This document shows positions 6,103 through 6,893 of a DNA stretch of 6,893 nucleotides, one piece after another. How positions within the stretch are numbered: position 1 is the first letter of the stretch; the number at the start of each line of letters is the position of its first letter. Under the pieces are notes generated by a model. The model was not told where the DNA came from and made no database searches. It worked only from the letters and a program-made list of their open reading frames with translations. The stretch lies in assembly GCA_002685315.1 (NCBI GenBank), contig NYXJ01000046.1:8601-15493 (forward strand), written 5' to 3'. The translations under genes and the position numbers were made by a program. This DNA comes from Methanobacteriota archaeon. Its GTDB lineage: Archaea; Thermoplasmatota; Poseidoniia; Poseidoniales; Thalassarchaeaceae.

Positions 6103-6891
6103 ATGGAAGAATTGTCTAAGTTACAAAAACTAACATTTCCTTGGAAAGGATTCTGGAGGAAAACATGGACTCGTAGAGAGATGATAAATGGTAGTTGGTT
6201 CCCATTAGAAGTTTTTTTGCTAGGCATTATATTTATTGCAGTGCCATATTTTGGCTCGAATAATATAGCACATTTTTATCTCGAAGATGCATTTTCTGTA
6301 TTCCCTGAGATTTCTTATGACCGCTCAGTCCCAGTAATTAATTGGATGATTATTCCTTATGCTGCTTTGTACCTATTTTATCCTGCTACTTTGATATTAA
6401 CCCCTAAAAATGACAAAGGTCGTTTAGAGTTAATTTCAGCTATGCAGATGCTAATTTTAGCCACTCTATTTTGTGTAATGATATTCTTATTATTTCCAGC
6501 AGAAGTTGATATGAGAAATCAAATCGATTGGGATTCTATGAATGGAATCGAGACAATTCTCTTTGAGTTTATACATACTTCTGACAAACCTTGGAATGCG
6601 TGGCCAAGTCTCCATATTGTTCATTCATATTGCCTTGCAAGAATGATTACTCATTGGTTAAATCACAATTATTCAGAAACTAAATGGGCGAAACCATTCA
6701 TGGTACTATTGTGGGTTGAATGGACATTACTATGCATTAGTATACTAACAACCAAACAGCACTATATGTTCGATTTGTTTTCTGGTATGTTTGTAGGATA
6801 TTTCGCTTGGAGATTTTTCCAACCAACACTCGATAAGATACAATCTAGTGACGTCGATTCCATATTGGAAGAAATCGGTTGGTCTAACTAA
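6103..6891 (+). CDS. PAP2-superfamily membrane phosphatase/phosphotransferase
   Basis: Members of this superfamily remove or transfer phosphate groups on lipids or other phosphoesters, with the active site at the membrane face. The 262-aa product has about six hydrophobic segments (near 35-52, 78-100, 112-132, 170-185, 199-216 and 222-238). Two catalytic motifs are visible: PSLH (168-171, with His171) and TKQHYMFDLFSG (217-228, with His220 and Asp224, the nucleophile-Asp pair of the C3 motif). The usual first motif KXXXXXXRP is not evident, which fits the PAP2_3 (Aur1/inositolphosphotransferase-like) branch better than classical PAP2 phosphatases. The substrate cannot be read from the sequence; membrane-lipid metabolism is the conservative guess. 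It starts 39 nt after thiQ with a TATA-like box in between, so membership in the thiamine operon is uncertain. The ATG is chosen because the amphipathic N-terminus and the first membrane segment follow normally and the spacing to the TATA-like box fits. The stop codon lies two bases inside the window end. Confidence 0.87.
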   Translation: MEELSKLQKLTFPWKGFWRKTWTRREMINGSWFPLEVFLLGIIFIAVPYFGSNNIAHFYLEDAFSVFPEISYDRSVPVINWMIIPYAALYLFYPATLILTPKNDKGRLELISAMQMLILATLFCVMIFLLFPAEVDMRNQIDWDSMNGIETILFEFIHTSDKPWNAWPSLHIVHSYCLARMITHWLNHNYSETKWAKPFMVLLWVEWTLLCISILTTKQHYMFDLFSGMFVGYFAWRFFQPTLDKIQSSDVDSILEEIGWSN

Positions 6892-6893
6892 TT

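Overview
The window reads as a piece of an AT-rich (visibly well under 50% GC), gene-dense prokaryotic chromosome with every gene on the + strand. Several signs favour an archaeon. Two genes lack a Shine-Dalgarno (SD) site and have a TATA-like box 25-27 nt before their ATG, the spacing expected for leaderless archaeal transcripts; others carry GGAGG-type SD sites. A planktonic marine euryarchaeon (Poseidoniia / Marine Group II-like) is my best guess. It is inferred from style and gene content, not proven; no taxonomic marker such as rRNA or a ribosomal protein is present.

Layout. Positions 1-588 hold the C-terminal 195 residues of adenylosuccinate synthetase (purA), cut by the window edge. 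Directly after it lies a small basic protein with two cysteine pairs (612-899), probably zinc-binding and of unknown function. A 55-nt gap carries a probable TATA box and is followed by a full-length 538-aa glutamate-semialdehyde (1-pyrroline-5-carboxylate) dehydrogenase (955-2571) that closely resembles the mitochondrial ALDH4A1 type.

The centrepiece is 2578-6063. A TATA-like box is followed by a clear TPP (THI-box) riboswitch, then a complete thiamine ABC importer: thiB (lipoprotein binding protein), thiP (fused two-domain permease) and thiQ (ATPase). thiB and thiP are 9 nt apart, and thiP and thiQ overlap by one base (TGATG). The SD of thiB lies in the 3' strand of the aptamer, so TPP binding is expected to hide it and shut off translation of the importer when the cell is replete. 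The cell therefore appears to scavenge thiamine from its surroundings.

After a 39-nt AT-rich gap with another TATA-like box, the window ends with a complete membrane-bound PAP2-superfamily phosphatase/phosphotransferase (6103-6891). It may be independently transcribed; any link to thiamine is speculation. I saw no tRNA, rRNA, CRISPR array, insertion sequence or long repeat.
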